Assembly: GCA_051004815.1 (NCBI GenBank)
Contig: JBPCJY010000240.1
Location: 1 to 64,000, forward strand
Reading direction: 5' to 3'
DNA: 64,000 bases
Source: JBBQXY01 sp051004815
GTDB lineage: Bacteria > Chloroflexota > Ktedonobacteria > Ktedonobacterales > Ktedonobacteraceae
Shown here: piece by piece, positions 1-9,049 of the stretch
How positions within the stretch are numbered: the stretch's first letter is position 1
Layout of the letters: each line of letters opens with the position of its first letter
Notes under the pieces: generated by a model
Told to the model about the DNA's origin: nothing
Databases searched by the model: none
What the model saw: only the letters and a program-made list of their open reading frames with translations
Made by a program: the position numbers and the translations under genes

Positions 1-35
1 ATACTACGATGCCTGCTATGCTCGTCATGCGTGTA

Positions 36-67
36 TAGTAGGGGCGACCCTCGCGGTCGCCCTGGCC
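36..67. repeat. Single palindromic repeat unit (GGGCGACC/GGTCGCCC hairpin)
   Basis: A short hairpin-forming unit with stem GGGCGACC and GGTCGCCC. Its outer frame (GTAGGGG, CCTCGCGG, CCCTGG) matches the repeat units near 35.1, 36.3 and 40.7 kb, but the stem bases differ in a paired way, so the hairpin is kept. Only about 120 bases precede the first gene and nothing else is seen there. Confidence 0.5.
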
Positions 68-119
68 GGTCACTACAGGCGATCGGCGCATCTCTCTACA
101 ACAATCACATAATACATAG

Positions 120-512
120 TTACAGCTCTTTTTCGATCAGATGAATGGGAAGCACGGCGGGAGAAGCACTGATAGTGACTTGCTCCATATGCACAATCTC
201 GAAGATTTCCATGAAAGCTGAACTGATTCTGCTTTCCAGTGCCAACTCGGTGCTTTCGACATTGCGCATACCGGATAGCAGTGGCAGCAGATCGCCATCG
301 GCTTCGATAGAGATGGCGCAATACTGTAGTTGTTCCATCTCTGGTGTTGGTGCAAACGTGATGGTCACGTCCTCTATCAGCACGAATTCAAAAAAATCAA
401 GGAGGAGACAACCTACAAAACCTTCAAGGAACAGTTCTGCTGGTTCCTTTTTTGCTGGAAAGAGTTCGCCGAACTTACCGTAACATTGAGCGTTGATTTG
501 GATATGCCGCAT
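120..512 (-). CDS. Hypothetical protein of about 130 residues
   Basis: I do not recognise a family. An upstream in-frame codon extends the frame, but the ATG at 512 is preferred because AAGGAG lies 8 bases upstream. The product is acidic and mixed alpha/beta in character, with alternating hydrophobic stretches (VGCLLLDFFEFVLIEDVTITF) and no signal peptide or membrane segment. It lies downstream of the STAND gene on the same strand, but that gene ends in a strong hairpin, so it is probably transcribed separately. The 295 bases between the two hold only the hairpin. Confidence 0.55.
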   Translation of the reverse strand: MRHIQINAQCYGKFGELFPAKKEPAELFLEGFVGCLLLDFFEFVLIEDVTITFAPTPEMEQLQYCAISIEADGDLLPLLSGMRNVESTELALESRISSAFMEIFEIVHMEQVTISASPAVLPIHLIEKEL

Positions 513-740
513 ACATGGTCTCCTTGTCAGACTGAAAGGTTGCGCTACCATCGTTCTGCTTGCCCTCCTGGCACCACCTGCACCCTTGCGCTACCATACA
601 GTAAAAGGATACTTTGAAAAGCGTGCCACAATAAGCCCATTGGCTACCATTTAGCTGACAAGAAGAGGGCATATAGCGGTCATCTTTCGTAACCACCTGG
701 CAGTGCTCGCGGCCTCCAGCGGCTCGTTCGGTTTTGTGTA

Positions 741-798
741 CTGACATAACAACAAGGGAGGGCATGTCAACGCATGCCCTCCCTTGTTGTTGTGTCAG
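741..798 (-). terminator. Long-stem hairpin after the STAND gene
   Basis: Arms of 26 bases (741-766 and 773-798) pair with one mismatch around the loop TCAACG. The hairpin starts about 10 bases after the reverse-strand stop codon. There is no long T run, so it may act as a terminator or as an mRNA 3' stabiliser. Confidence 0.7.
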
Positions 799-807
799 CG
801 CAGCATA

Positions 808-3800
808 TTACATCTCTTCGATTGCTCCTAGTGCGCGGAGGGTGGCTTTTTGGGCAGAGGTTAAGCCTCGGACGGAGGTAATGTTCATGCGCTCATACGG
901 TTTTTCATTGATGAGCGTTTTGAGGCAGGTTGCTGTCTGTCTATCCCAGAGCTTGATGGTACCATCATCACTACTACTGGCAAGCGTTTGACCATCAGGG
1001 CTGAATGTCACCCAGCGGATGCGGTTGCTATGCCCTTGTAGTTTCTGTAGCAGGCTTTGGCTGGCAACATCCCAGAGACGGATCGTCTGACCGTCACTGC
1101 TACTAGCCAGCACTTGCCCATCGGGGCTAAAGGCCACAGAACGCACCCAATGCGTATGTCCCGACAAGCTTGCATGGCACGCTCCTGTGGCGATATCCCA
1201 GATGCGAATGGTAGTATCTTCACTGCCACTGGCAAGGAGCTGTCCATCAGGGCTAAAGGTCACAGAACGCACACGCCCACTATGCCCCTCTAAGGTGTGG
1301 AGACAGTGGCCCGTGGCGACGTCCCAGAGACGAACTGTCTGATCGTCGCTGCCACTGGCAAGGAGCTGTCCATTGGGACTAAAGGCCACGGAACGTACCC
1401 AATTGCTATGCTGCAACGTGTTCAAGCAGTCTCCCGTTGTGGCATTCCAGATGCGAATGGTATTATCTTCGCTACCACCGGCGAGGAGCGAGCCATCAGG
1501 ACTAAAAGCCACCGTTCTGACCCAATCGCTATGCCCTTGTAAGATGCTATAGCAATCACCCGATGCGAGATCCCATAGGCATATCGTTTGATCCTCGCCG
1601 CCGCTGGCAAGGATCGGAGCTGTGGGACTGAGGGCAATCGCTTTTACGCCATGGGAGCGGTTTTGGAGCATTTGCACACACCGTTCGGTGGCGATGTCCC
1701 AGAGGCGAATGGTCTGATCGTCACTGCTGCTGGCAAGGAAGCCTCCATCCGCACTGAACGCGACTGACCAGATGCGATGGGTATAGCCCTGTACTGCCTT
1801 GAGGCAATAACCGGTGGCGATATCCCAGAGGCGAAAGCTCTGATCCTCACCACCACTGGCAAGCAGGGACGTGCCTGAAAAGGCAACACTTCTTACGCCG
1901 TGGTTGTGGCCCTGGAGGATTTTAGAGCTACGATCGGTACTGGTATCCCACAAACGGATGGTACGGTCCTCGCTACTGCTCGCCAGCACATCTCCTGCTG
2001 TGTGGAAGGCGACGGACCAGACACGATTGGTATGGCCGTGTAGCACGTTGATTTCCTGACCTGAATCGATATTCCAAAGACGTACCGTTTGGTCATCGCT
2101 GCCGCTTGCCAGGATACGTCCATTCGCATGGAACGCGACGGAACGTATTCCGTCAGTATGGCCCTGAAAGGTCTTGAGACACTGCCCGCTGGCCACGTCC
2201 CATACCTTTACCGTCTGATCGGTGCTGCCACTCGCTAATAAGCTACCATCAGGGCTAAAGATGACGGACCAGACGCGCTCGGAGTGACCCCGTAATATCT
2301 TGAGACAGTGACCACTCCGCGGGTTCCACAGGCGGATCGTCTGATCATCGCTGCCGCTCGCCAGCAAACATCCATCGGGGCTAAAGGCAACGGCACGTAC
2401 TCGGTTGGTATGCTCGCGTAATATGTTGAGGCACGCTTGTATGCCCTGGCTTCCTGTATCCCACAGACGAATCGTTTGATCGTCACTACTGCTGGCTAGC
2501 AACTGCCCATCAGGGCTAAAGGTGACGGACCAAACGCCATCACTATGGCCATGATAGGTGAGTAGCGGTGTGCCTGTGAGTGCCTCGTAGACCCAGATAT
2601 CACCTTCAGTCGTGCCAGCAACAAGGCGATCTCCTCCTGGGCTAAAACTAACTGAGAGGATATTGCCAAAAGTGTTGGTAAATGTTGAGGCAACAAATTC
2701 AGCATGGGCAAAATTCACATCGGGAAGCAAGACATTTTGCAGGTACGCCTGCCGGATCATGAGGTGAGAAAAGTCTGCCCCGCGCAGATTACTGCGCAAA
2801 TAGGCCAGGAGGTTCAGCGCATTGCCCGCGGTGTAGCTACGCTGCAAGGAATACGGGCGGCGTTGTGCCACCAGCATAGCTTTTAGTCCCTGTTCAATAC
2901 CGTGCTGTCCAAGCGTATCACGCAGCCGCTCCACGATGGGTGAGAGAATGAAGCGTAGCTGAATATCTCGCACATAGTCTTTCACCTGGGCTTTGATGAA
3001 GGCATAATCCACCCATACGCCGGGCGTTGCCGTGTTAAAATCGTGGCACGCTTGTTTGACCAGATGCATGGTGACATATTCCATAATGACCGGTTGGAGC
3101 GTGAACGTGTTTGCGCTTCTTGTCTCGATCATGGAGCGGCGGCGCAGAGAAGCCAGCCCTTCCAGCAATGTGTCTTGCGCCACCACATGCACCAGATTTT
3201 GTCGTATCTCCTCCAAAGGGAGCGCTTCGCGCTCAATGGCTAACCAGTAGAGAATCTCCTGCTCTTGCGTCGAGAGGCGATGAAATTGCTGTTCTAGCAG
3301 GACAGTGATATCGCCGATAGCGGTTTTTTCTTCCTGGAGGAAACGGGCAATGTCGCCACCAAAGCCGGCATGAATAGGCTCGGCCACTAATTGTAACGCC
3401 AGGGGATTGCCAGAGTACAATGCCACTAGAGCCGCCCACTGCTCATCTGAACCAATAAGTTCTTTATTTTGCAGAAGCTTGCGTCCATCGCTTTGCCCTA
3501 CACCAGAGAGCGTGAACGAGCGCACCGGCGACGCTTTGCCCTCTACATGGGCAATATACTCTGGCTTTTCCCGACTGGTCAGCAAGAGACAGCTCTGATG
3601 GTCCGCATCTCCTATGCGCTGGATGAGCCGACCATAGCCTTCATAGCCTTTTTCGTACTGGCCGGCACGTTGACCGGATTGCAAGATCGATTCGACATTA
3701 TCCAGGATCAATAAACAGCGTTGCTCGCGCAAATAGCCAATAAGCAAAGATATTTGCTCGTCGAGCTCTTCCGGGAAGTTCGTCTCGTGCTGCCTGGCAA

Positions 3801-4299
3801 TAAAATGAATGCATTGCTGTACAATATGTTCCAAGGAAGGAGCGTGTTGCAACGAACGCCAGAAGACACAGGTAAAGTCTTCTTTCACCAGCCTGGCAAG
3901 CTTGACTGCGAATGTTGTCTTGCCTACTCCTCCCATGCCCAGCACCGCAATCACGCGGCACTGCTCCTCTTCTATCCACCGTGCTAGTTCAACACCTTCC
4001 TGTTTACGGCCATAGATACGTGGTACGCCGGGAGCCTCACCCCAATCCTCTCGTAACTCTGTAGTCTGCAATGGTTCGTCCTGATAAGTATCCTCGAACA
4101 ACCCAAATGCCTCGGCATCTATGCCGAAAAGCTCAGTGAGTTGCTGACGATTATACGGGCCAGGGAGTGCCTCGCCTTTTTCCCAGCGGCGCACAGACTT
4201 CACATCGCTACCAATTTTGGAGGCTACGTCATTTTGCGACCAACTACGTCGTTCACGTTCGTGCCTCAATTGCAGGTGAAAAGGCTGGCGTTTCTCCAC
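808..4299 (-). CDS. STAND ATPase: HTH, NB-ARC and 14 WD40 repeats
   Basis: An 1163-residue signal-transduction ATPase, predicted cytosolic because no membrane segment is visible. An XRE-like helix-turn-helix lies at about residues 8-62. An NB-ARC NTPase at about 95-400 has Walker A GMGGVGKTT (121-129), Walker B LLILDN (196-201) and the LLLTSREKP motif near 238. A winged-helix region follows, then a short pentapeptide-like stretch (NLRGADF) near 510-540. The C-terminal half holds 14 WD40 units, enough for two seven-bladed propellers. In this class the propeller senses a ligand and the NTPase oligomerises. The start is GTG at 4299, with GGAGG 5 bases upstream. No effector domain is seen other than the HTH, so a transcriptional output is plausible but inferred. 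Confidence 0.9.
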   Translation of the reverse strand: MEKRQPFHLQLRHERERRSWSQNDVASKIGSDVKSVRRWEKGEALPGPYNRQQLTELFGIDAEAFGLFEDTYQDEPLQTTELREDWGEAPGVPRIYGRKQEGVELARWIEEEQCRVIAVLGMGGVGKTTFAVKLARLVKEDFTCVFWRSLQHAPSLEHIVQQCIHFIARQHETNFPEELDEQISLLIGYLREQRCLLILDNVESILQSGQRAGQYEKGYEGYGRLIQRIGDADHQSCLLLTSREKPEYIAHVEGKASPVRSFTLSGVGQSDGRKLLQNKELIGSDEQWAALVALYSGNPLALQLVAEPIHAGFGGDIARFLQEEKTAIGDITVLLEQQFHRLSTQEQEILYWLAIEREALPLEEIRQNLVHVVAQDTLLEGLASLRRRSMIETRSANTFTLQPVIMEYVTMHLVKQACHDFNTATPGVWVDYAFIKAQVKDYVRDIQLRFILSPIVERLRDTLGQHGIEQGLKAMLVAQRRPYSLQRSYTAGNALNLLAYLRSNLRGADFSHLMIRQAYLQNVLLPDVNFAHAEFVASTFTNTFGNILSVSFSPGGDRLVAGTTEGDIWVYEALTGTPLLTYHGHSDGVWSVTFSPDGQLLASSSDDQTIRLWDTGSQGIQACLNILREHTNRVRAVAFSPDGCLLASGSDDQTIRLWNPRSGHCLKILRGHSERVWSVIFSPDGSLLASGSTDQTVKVWDVASGQCLKTFQGHTDGIRSVAFHANGRILASGSDDQTVRLWNIDSGQEINVLHGHTNRVWSVAFHTAGDVLASSSEDRTIRLWDTSTDRSSKILQGHNHGVRSVAFSGTSLLASGGEDQSFRLWDIATGYCLKAVQGYTHRIWSVAFSADGGFLASSSDDQTIRLWDIATERCVQMLQNRSHGVKAIALSPTAPILASGGEDQTICLWDLASGDCYSILQGHSDWVRTVAFSPDGSLLAGGSEDNTIRIWNATTGDCLNTLQHSNWVRSVAFSPNGQLLASGSDDQTVRLWDVATGHCLHTLEGHSGRVRSVTFSPDGQLLASGSEDTTIRIWDIATGACHASLSGHTHWVRSVAFSPDGQVLASSSDGQTIRLWDVASQSLLQKLQGHSNRIRWVTFSPDGQTLASSSDDGTIKLWDRQTATCLKTLINEKPYERMNITSVRGLTSAQKATLRALGAIEEM

Positions 4300-4399
4300 T
4301 GGAGCCTCCTGTTTATTTTTTAGGTTTTGTAGTAAATAGTTACAATCTATTATATATCAAGCAACGCATGAATCGCAGCCTCTACATTCTCAGCAAACA

Positions 4400-5659
4400 T
4401 TACCACCCCAAAAACGCCACTAGCCCCACCGCTACGCCACCCGCCAGCACAATGAGTAGCGAGTAGAGGGCGAGTTGCAAACAGATGGGGCGGTTGCGCG
4501 TCACGGAATAGAAGATAGCGACATTTTCGATCAGGCCAACGACGGAGGCGAAGTAAATAGCGATGGCGGCAGGGTTGGCGGTGAGCATATGCAGGCGTAC
4601 TTGTGTGCCGACCAATACGGAGGACGAGGCCGCGCTGGCCAGTGCGCCCAGCACAACAACGGCCAGAAAGCCTATCGCACCAAAGAAACGTTGCGCCAGG
4701 CCACTAACAACAGTGAGCGAGAAAAACAACAGGCTAAAACTGAGTACTGAGCGCAACGCGAGTGGCGAGGTCAGCGGTGGCTTCTGGGAGGGCGGCTGCG
4801 TTTTGTGGCTCGCCCGGATGAAGATAATGATGGAGAGGATGATCGACATAAGCAGCATTGGCCCCAGTACTATCGCGACGGCGATGGTGGCTTGCAGTCC
4901 CGCGGCCCACGAGAAAATGGCGACCAGCACGCCATTGCGCAGAATCATGGCCAGGTCGGCCAGCAAGAAATCGGAGGGAGCAGCAGCAGCAAATTCAGGG
5001 CTGACCTTGAGTTCTTCTCCTAAAAGTGCTGAGGTGGCCGCGCTATTGACCAGTCCGCCGAGAATGGCACTGTAGCGCATCCCTTTCATGCCGAGCTGTC
5101 GCAACAGGACGTAGTTGACGAAGCTCAACGCGGAGACAATAATCACCGTCAGCCAGATCGAACGAGGATTGATAATCTTCCAGGGGTCGATATAGCCTTC
5201 GGGTAAGAGGGGATAGACAACGGCGGTGATGAAGATCATCAGTAATGTACCACGAATCTCTGGTATCGTGAGTTTGCTAGTGAAGGAGACGAGTTCGCTC
5301 TTCCAAGACAGCAGGGCCGCGATAACGATGGCACAGGTGAAGGCGAGAAAAAAAGAGCCTCTCCCAACCAGGATACCCATTACATTGGTTGCTGCCAGAG
5401 CCAGTGAGGTGGTGATTTCCAGTGGCTCGTCTTTGCGCAGATTAAAGACATTGACCAGCACAATCACGATCAGAACAACACTCATTTGTACAAAAGCCAG
5501 CGTTGGAGAAACCAGCCACGACAACGTACCCAGGAGGGCCGCGATAGCAAAGCTGCGCACGCCGGTATCTTTATGCGCCCATTCGCGCTCAAGTCCGATG
5601 AGCAGGCCAATGGCGGCTGAAGCTGCTATTTTTTCCGCGAGTACGATTGGTATGTCCAT
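4400..5659 (-). CDS. MgtC/SapB and DUF4010 family membrane protein
   Basis: About 419 residues. The N-terminal third matches the MgtC/SapB membrane domain (IGLLIGLEREW motif, VRSFAIAALLG), and the rest is the polytopic DUF4010 region, with 10 or more hydrophobic segments in total. MgtC-type proteins are tied to Mg2+ stress and inner-membrane ATP or phosphate homeostasis; the role of the DUF4010 version is not known. The ATG at 5659 has GGAGG 6-7 bases upstream, so a longer in-frame start at 5689 is rejected. The gene is alone, with about 100 bases to the STAND gene upstream region. Confidence 0.85.
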   Translation of the reverse strand: MDIPIVLAEKIAASAAIGLLIGLEREWAHKDTGVRSFAIAALLGTLSWLVSPTLAFVQMSVVLIVIVLVNVFNLRKDEPLEITTSLALAATNVMGILVGRGSFFLAFTCAIVIAALLSWKSELVSFTSKLTIPEIRGTLLMIFITAVVYPLLPEGYIDPWKIINPRSIWLTVIIVSALSFVNYVLLRQLGMKGMRYSAILGGLVNSAATSALLGEELKVSPEFAAAAPSDFLLADLAMILRNGVLVAIFSWAAGLQATIAVAIVLGPMLLMSIILSIIIFIRASHKTQPPSQKPPLTSPLALRSVLSFSLLFFSLTVVSGLAQRFFGAIGFLAVVVLGALASAASSSVLVGTQVRLHMLTANPAAIAIYFASVVGLIENVAIFYSVTRNRPICLQLALYSLLIVLAGGVAVGLVAFLGW

Positions 5660-5947
5660 GATGTTCCTCCGGAGTGTGTTCTTTCCCATTATAAACTATT
5701 TCTCACGGATAAGCCGAAACACCTGTCCCCTTACCTATAGGCTATACAAGAGTTAAAAAGGCTTTATCTGGCAGCAGGGGCGGAAAATAGGTTAGTATAT
5801 TACCATAAAAATAGATTAGGCATATTACCATAAGATTAGAAAAAAATAAGTTGCCACCATCAGAATAGAGCAAACGGTGCCAAAGGGTAATCTGTTCAGT
5901 CTTGAAAAACGTAATTAAGTCAAGTGAACAGAATGGAGAGAGCCACA

Positions 5948-6742
5948 ATGACCTGTGATGAATTTGAAGAGATATCCGGTGCCTATGCACTTGATGCCGT
6001 AACACCTGCCGAACGCCAGGCAGCAGAAGCTCATCTTGCGAACTGTGCCAAATGTACAACATTACTCCAGGAACTCCGTGGAGTAGTGTCTCTTTTACCG
6101 CTGTCTGTGCCGCAGATAAAGCCATCACCGGCATTGCAAGAACGCATTCTCACGGCAGTACGCCAGGAAGGTCAGGGAGATGTTGCTGAACGCCCTCAGC
6201 CGATTCCTCTACGGACAGGGCAGCGCGTGCGCCCACGCCGCTGGAATCCACGAGTATTGGTGGCGGCAGCCGTGCTCATGTTTGGCTTACTGGGTGGTTT
6301 GGCGGCATGGAATGTGTCGTTGCATGGGCAAGTTGCCACATTGCAACAACAACTCACCGCCGCTACTGGCTCCCATACGACAACACCAGGGGTAACGAGT
6401 TATGTTGTGAAAGGTACTGCCCAGCATCAGAACGCGACGGGACAATTGGTATACTTCGCGGCACAGAATGTCACGGTATTGATAATGCATGGGTTGCCAC
6501 AATTGCAAGGAACGCATGTCTACCAGGGGTGGCTTCTGCATCTCAATGGGAAAAACATTACCGGAGTAACGAGCGTTGGCCTTTTGAATGCCCAAAATGG
6601 TAGTGCGACAGTATCATTCGCAGGAAATGTCACAGGCTATGATGCTGCCGCGATCAGCCTGGAAGCTGGACCAACGGCAACCCCGCAAGCTCCCAAAGGC
6701 GGTGTTGTAGCCCTGGGTTCATTAAAAACAACCATCCACTAA
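5948..6742 (+). CDS. Anti-sigma-K-like factor with zinc-finger and one TM segment
   Basis: About 264 residues. The N-terminus resembles a zinc-binding anti-sigma domain: MTCDEFEEISGAYALD, then HLANCAKCTTLL, with the H-x3-C-x2-C motif. A single membrane helix (VLVAAAVLMFGLLGGLAAW) is followed by an extracytoplasmic RskA-like domain containing LVYFAAQNVTVLIMHGLPQL and VYQGWLLHLNG. Proteins of this type hold an ECF sigma factor at the membrane. The chosen ATG has GGAGAG 7 bases upstream; an earlier ATG at 5924 lacks a site. No sigma gene adjoins it, so its partner is elsewhere. It ends in a hairpin at 6748. Confidence 0.85.
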   Translation: MTCDEFEEISGAYALDAVTPAERQAAEAHLANCAKCTTLLQELRGVVSLLPLSVPQIKPSPALQERILTAVRQEGQGDVAERPQPIPLRTGQRVRPRRWNPRVLVAAAVLMFGLLGGLAAWNVSLHGQVATLQQQLTAATGSHTTTPGVTSYVVKGTAQHQNATGQLVYFAAQNVTVLIMHGLPQLQGTHVYQGWLLHLNGKNITGVTSVGLLNAQNGSATVSFAGNVTGYDAAAISLEAGPTATPQAPKGGVVALGSLKTTIH

Positions 6743-6747
6743 ATTGT

Positions 6748-6781
6748 GAGAAGCGAGAGGCCTGCACTCCTCTCGCTTCTC
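6748..6781. terminator. Bidirectional hairpin between convergent genes
   Basis: A perfect 13-bp stem (6748-6760 and 6769-6781) lies between the convergent anti-sigma-like gene and the Thr/Pro-rich gene, so it can serve both. Confidence 0.75.
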
Positions 6782-6803
6782 GGCGGGGATCAGCCAATGA
6801 TGA

Positions 6804-7748
6804 TTATTTCCGTATTCTTTTGCGCATCATAACGTAGACGGATGCGTAGAAAAGTAGCGTTCCCCCTGTAGAACCCCCCAGAATGAGCCATACATCGCGC
6901 TCCAGTGCGGCGGCGATTGAACCACCGCTACTTTGCATGTCCAGGGTATCGCCAACGGTACCAGAGCGATTACAGCCAGTATTCCAGGCTGTGCCACCAC
7001 GACCATTTTGTCCTGTCGTTCCAGTACCGCTTCCCACCGCGCCTACTGGCGTTCCACCGCGCAAATGTTTTTGATGGGTTTGCGTTATGATCACGATTGG
7101 GCTACCCGTGGGCGTTGCACCTACTGTGATCGTGGGCGTCACACCAACGGTAGGTGTTATAGTTGGTGTGCTTACTGGGGTTGCTGTAGCGGTCGGCGTC
7201 ACTACTGGTGTCAGCGTATTCGTCGGTGTAGGAGTGATTACCGGTGTTGGCGTCTCCGTCTCGGTTGGCGTTATTGTTACTACCACAGTAGGAGTTACCG
7301 TTGGTGTCGGCGTGGCTGTCACTGGAGTGGGCGTAGGTCTAATAGGCGTAGGTGTCGGCGTTGGACGCGGGCGTCTGGGCGTCACAGTTGGTTTTCTTGG
7401 ATAGCCACCACCCTGGTAGACAGTTGCGCTCACATGAGTGGTGGGAGTTTTTTCGCTGCGAGGCGTAAGCGTGGCGCAAGGTTGTGCGGTGGAAGTAGGT
7501 GCCTGGAAGGTGACGGTATTATCGGCCACGGGCTGGATACCACTCGCTTGTGCGGTAGCGGTCAGGTTTGTCGTACCGACGATACGGCGCGGATACGTGG
7601 GTCTTTGCGCAAAGAGGGATGCCCAGGAGCCTCCCACTGTAACTAAAAGTAGGGATATACTGATGCAAATGAGTGCAAATGCCAGGGATACCATGATGCC
7701 TCGTCCGCTATATCCTCGGTTCCATAGAGCCATTAATGTATCTATCAT
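6804..7748 (-). CDS. Thr/Pro-rich surface protein with two membrane segments
   Basis: 314 residues. The N-terminal hydrophobic helix (MVSLAFALICISISLLLVTVG) follows a short basic stretch and resembles a signal anchor or TadE-type start. A low-complexity Thr/Pro/Val tract at about 110-225 is typical of extended cell-wall-spanning linkers. The C-terminus is a membrane helix followed by MMRKRIRK, like a stop-transfer tail. The ATG at 7748 has AAGGA a few bases upstream. The gene lies 25 bases after the PH/GRAM-like gene and is probably the last of the reverse-strand cluster headed by the transglutaminase. The repetitive tract also opens long false frames on the other strand. Confidence 0.7.
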   Translation of the reverse strand: MIDTLMALWNRGYSGRGIMVSLAFALICISISLLLVTVGGSWASLFAQRPTYPRRIVGTTNLTATAQASGIQPVADNTVTFQAPTSTAQPCATLTPRSEKTPTTHVSATVYQGGGYPRKPTVTPRRPRPTPTPTPIRPTPTPVTATPTPTVTPTVVVTITPTETETPTPVITPTPTNTLTPVVTPTATATPVSTPTITPTVGVTPTITVGATPTGSPIVIITQTHQKHLRGGTPVGAVGSGTGTTGQNGRGGTAWNTGCNRSGTVGDTLDMQSSGGSIAAALERDVWLILGGSTGGTLLFYASVYVMMRKRIRK

Positions 7749-7773
7749 CTCCTATCCTTTCCCCTCCAGTTCC

Positions 7774-8835
7774 CTATCCATCCATGCTATCGATCACTGT
7801 CACCATATCCCACTGTCGGTGAGCTAGTGGCATAGTGTCGATATCCGCCGCGACCGCCGCTACTGGAGCCTCCTCTACGTATTGATTGAACTGAACAGCA
7901 TTATGGGCAACCGATACACGCGGTTGTTCTTGCTGAAACCGCTCAAGGATATGTTCCAGGAACATGGTACATTCCAATGAGCGTGGTACCTCAAAAATCT
8001 CCCGTTTATACCAGTGCTCCGCCTGGAAAGCGATGGCTCCCCGTAGACGTGAGACGTGCAAGAGCCGTCCGTAATCGAGCACAATTTGACTTTTGCGTCC
8101 AATATAGAGCAGGCGTTTGTTGGTCAGAATAAGCGTGCCGTGCTCTTTTGCCGGGTAGGTATAGCCTATCGCGCTACTGCTCGGCTCGCCACAGCGTGTC
8201 GCATCGCTACTGTAATGGGCGTGCTCGCCGCTGAGCAGATGGATGGGGACGCAGACCTCTGGCAGGGTGTTTTCTTTGAGGCGTCGCGCTAGTGTAGCGA
8301 CATCAAAGCCGTGTTCGCGCAGCGAACGCTCCACATGTAAACGTCTCTGGCGACGCTCCCTCTGTTCCTGGCGGAAACGTTGCCAATTCGGCGTTTCGGC
8401 TTTAGCCGTGGGTGCCTGAGTAAACGTTTGTATATAGAAGTCCTGCGTGTGCGGCAACTGCACTCCTGGTAATGTTTCAGGCATAGGCGTTTCTTGCACT
8501 TCGCGCACTATTGTCCTGCTCCACTTTTTGTCTACACCACTACCGCTTTGAGACTGGTCGGGCTGAGCGAAGTCCAGGTAGTGCGAGGTGAGATAATCTA
8601 CTACCTTTTGAGCCTCTTCAAGGGCGGCGATACCGCGCAAGGTTACTTTCTGCTTGCCAAAGCGCAATTCAAGGCGCACTGAAGAGATGCCCATGACCTG
8701 CTGATACATGGGGCGTATATGTGTCAGATCGCTTAAAGGATAGGTGGTTCCGCTTACGGTGAGATAATTGGCATACAGCTGAAATTCCCGTCCCCAACCA
8801 TAGGCACATACCGCGATTGGTGGTTCACGTCGCAT
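7774..8835 (-). CDS. PH/GRAM-like domain protein
   Basis: 353 residues, no signal peptide. The first 100 residues (YANYLTVSGTTYPLSDLTHI, then VTLRGIAALEEAQKVVDYL) resemble small PH-fold modules of the DUF6232 kind. The C-terminal region (GTLILTNKRLLYIGRKSQIV) has the classic GRAM/bacterial PH signature, after a stretch with PIHLLSGEHAHY. The middle is charged and probably disordered. Bacterial PH-like domains bind membrane or protein partners, but the actual ligand here is unknown. The gene lies between the transglutaminase gene and the Thr/Pro-rich gene on one strand, which suggests a shared envelope-linked role. Confidence 0.6.
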   Translation of the reverse strand: MRREPPIAVCAYGWGREFQLYANYLTVSGTTYPLSDLTHIRPMYQQVMGISSVRLELRFGKQKVTLRGIAALEEAQKVVDYLTSHYLDFAQPDQSQSGSGVDKKWSRTIVREVQETPMPETLPGVQLPHTQDFYIQTFTQAPTAKAETPNWQRFRQEQRERRQRRLHVERSLREHGFDVATLARRLKENTLPEVCVPIHLLSGEHAHYSSDATRCGEPSSSAIGYTYPAKEHGTLILTNKRLLYIGRKSQIVLDYGRLLHVSRLRGAIAFQAEHWYKREIFEVPRSLECTMFLEHILERFQQEQPRVSVAHNAVQFNQYVEEAPVAAVAADIDTMPLAHRQWDMVTVIDSMDG

Positions 8836-8991
8836 TCTTCCATCCTCCCCACATCGTCCAACTAGTTATTGCCTGGAAAATAGCTTTCCAAGATGTATAG
8901 ACGAGGGGATTGATGTATCGTAACGAGTATTGATACATTCATGACTACAGATATGGTAGAGAGGTTCCTCATGCTTACAACAATTGAGTTT

Positions 8992-9040
8992 ATATACAGA
9001 TGAAATGGCTGCATATCCCACAGCCATTTCATCTGTATAT
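8992..9040 (-). terminator. 20-bp perfect stem after the transglutaminase gene
   Basis: Arms 8992-9011 and 9021-9040 are exact inverted copies around a 9-base loop. The stem begins 10 bases after the stop of the reverse-strand transglutaminase gene and leaves only partial coupling to the genes below it. Confidence 0.7.
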
Positions 9041-9049
9041 TATCCAAGC

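Noticed and set aside
5742..6134. Reverse ORF of 130 residues over the anti-sigma gene
   Set aside because: No ribosome site, and it is antisense to a recognisable domain.
7087..7404. Forward ORF rich in Val/Gly, 105 residues
   Set aside because: It is the mirror of the Thr/Pro-rich gene on the reverse strand; the composition follows from ACC/ACT codons read backwards.
6933..7646. Long forward ORF of 237 residues
   Set aside because: Same mirror effect; no ribosome site and an implausible Cys/Arg/Trp-rich composition.
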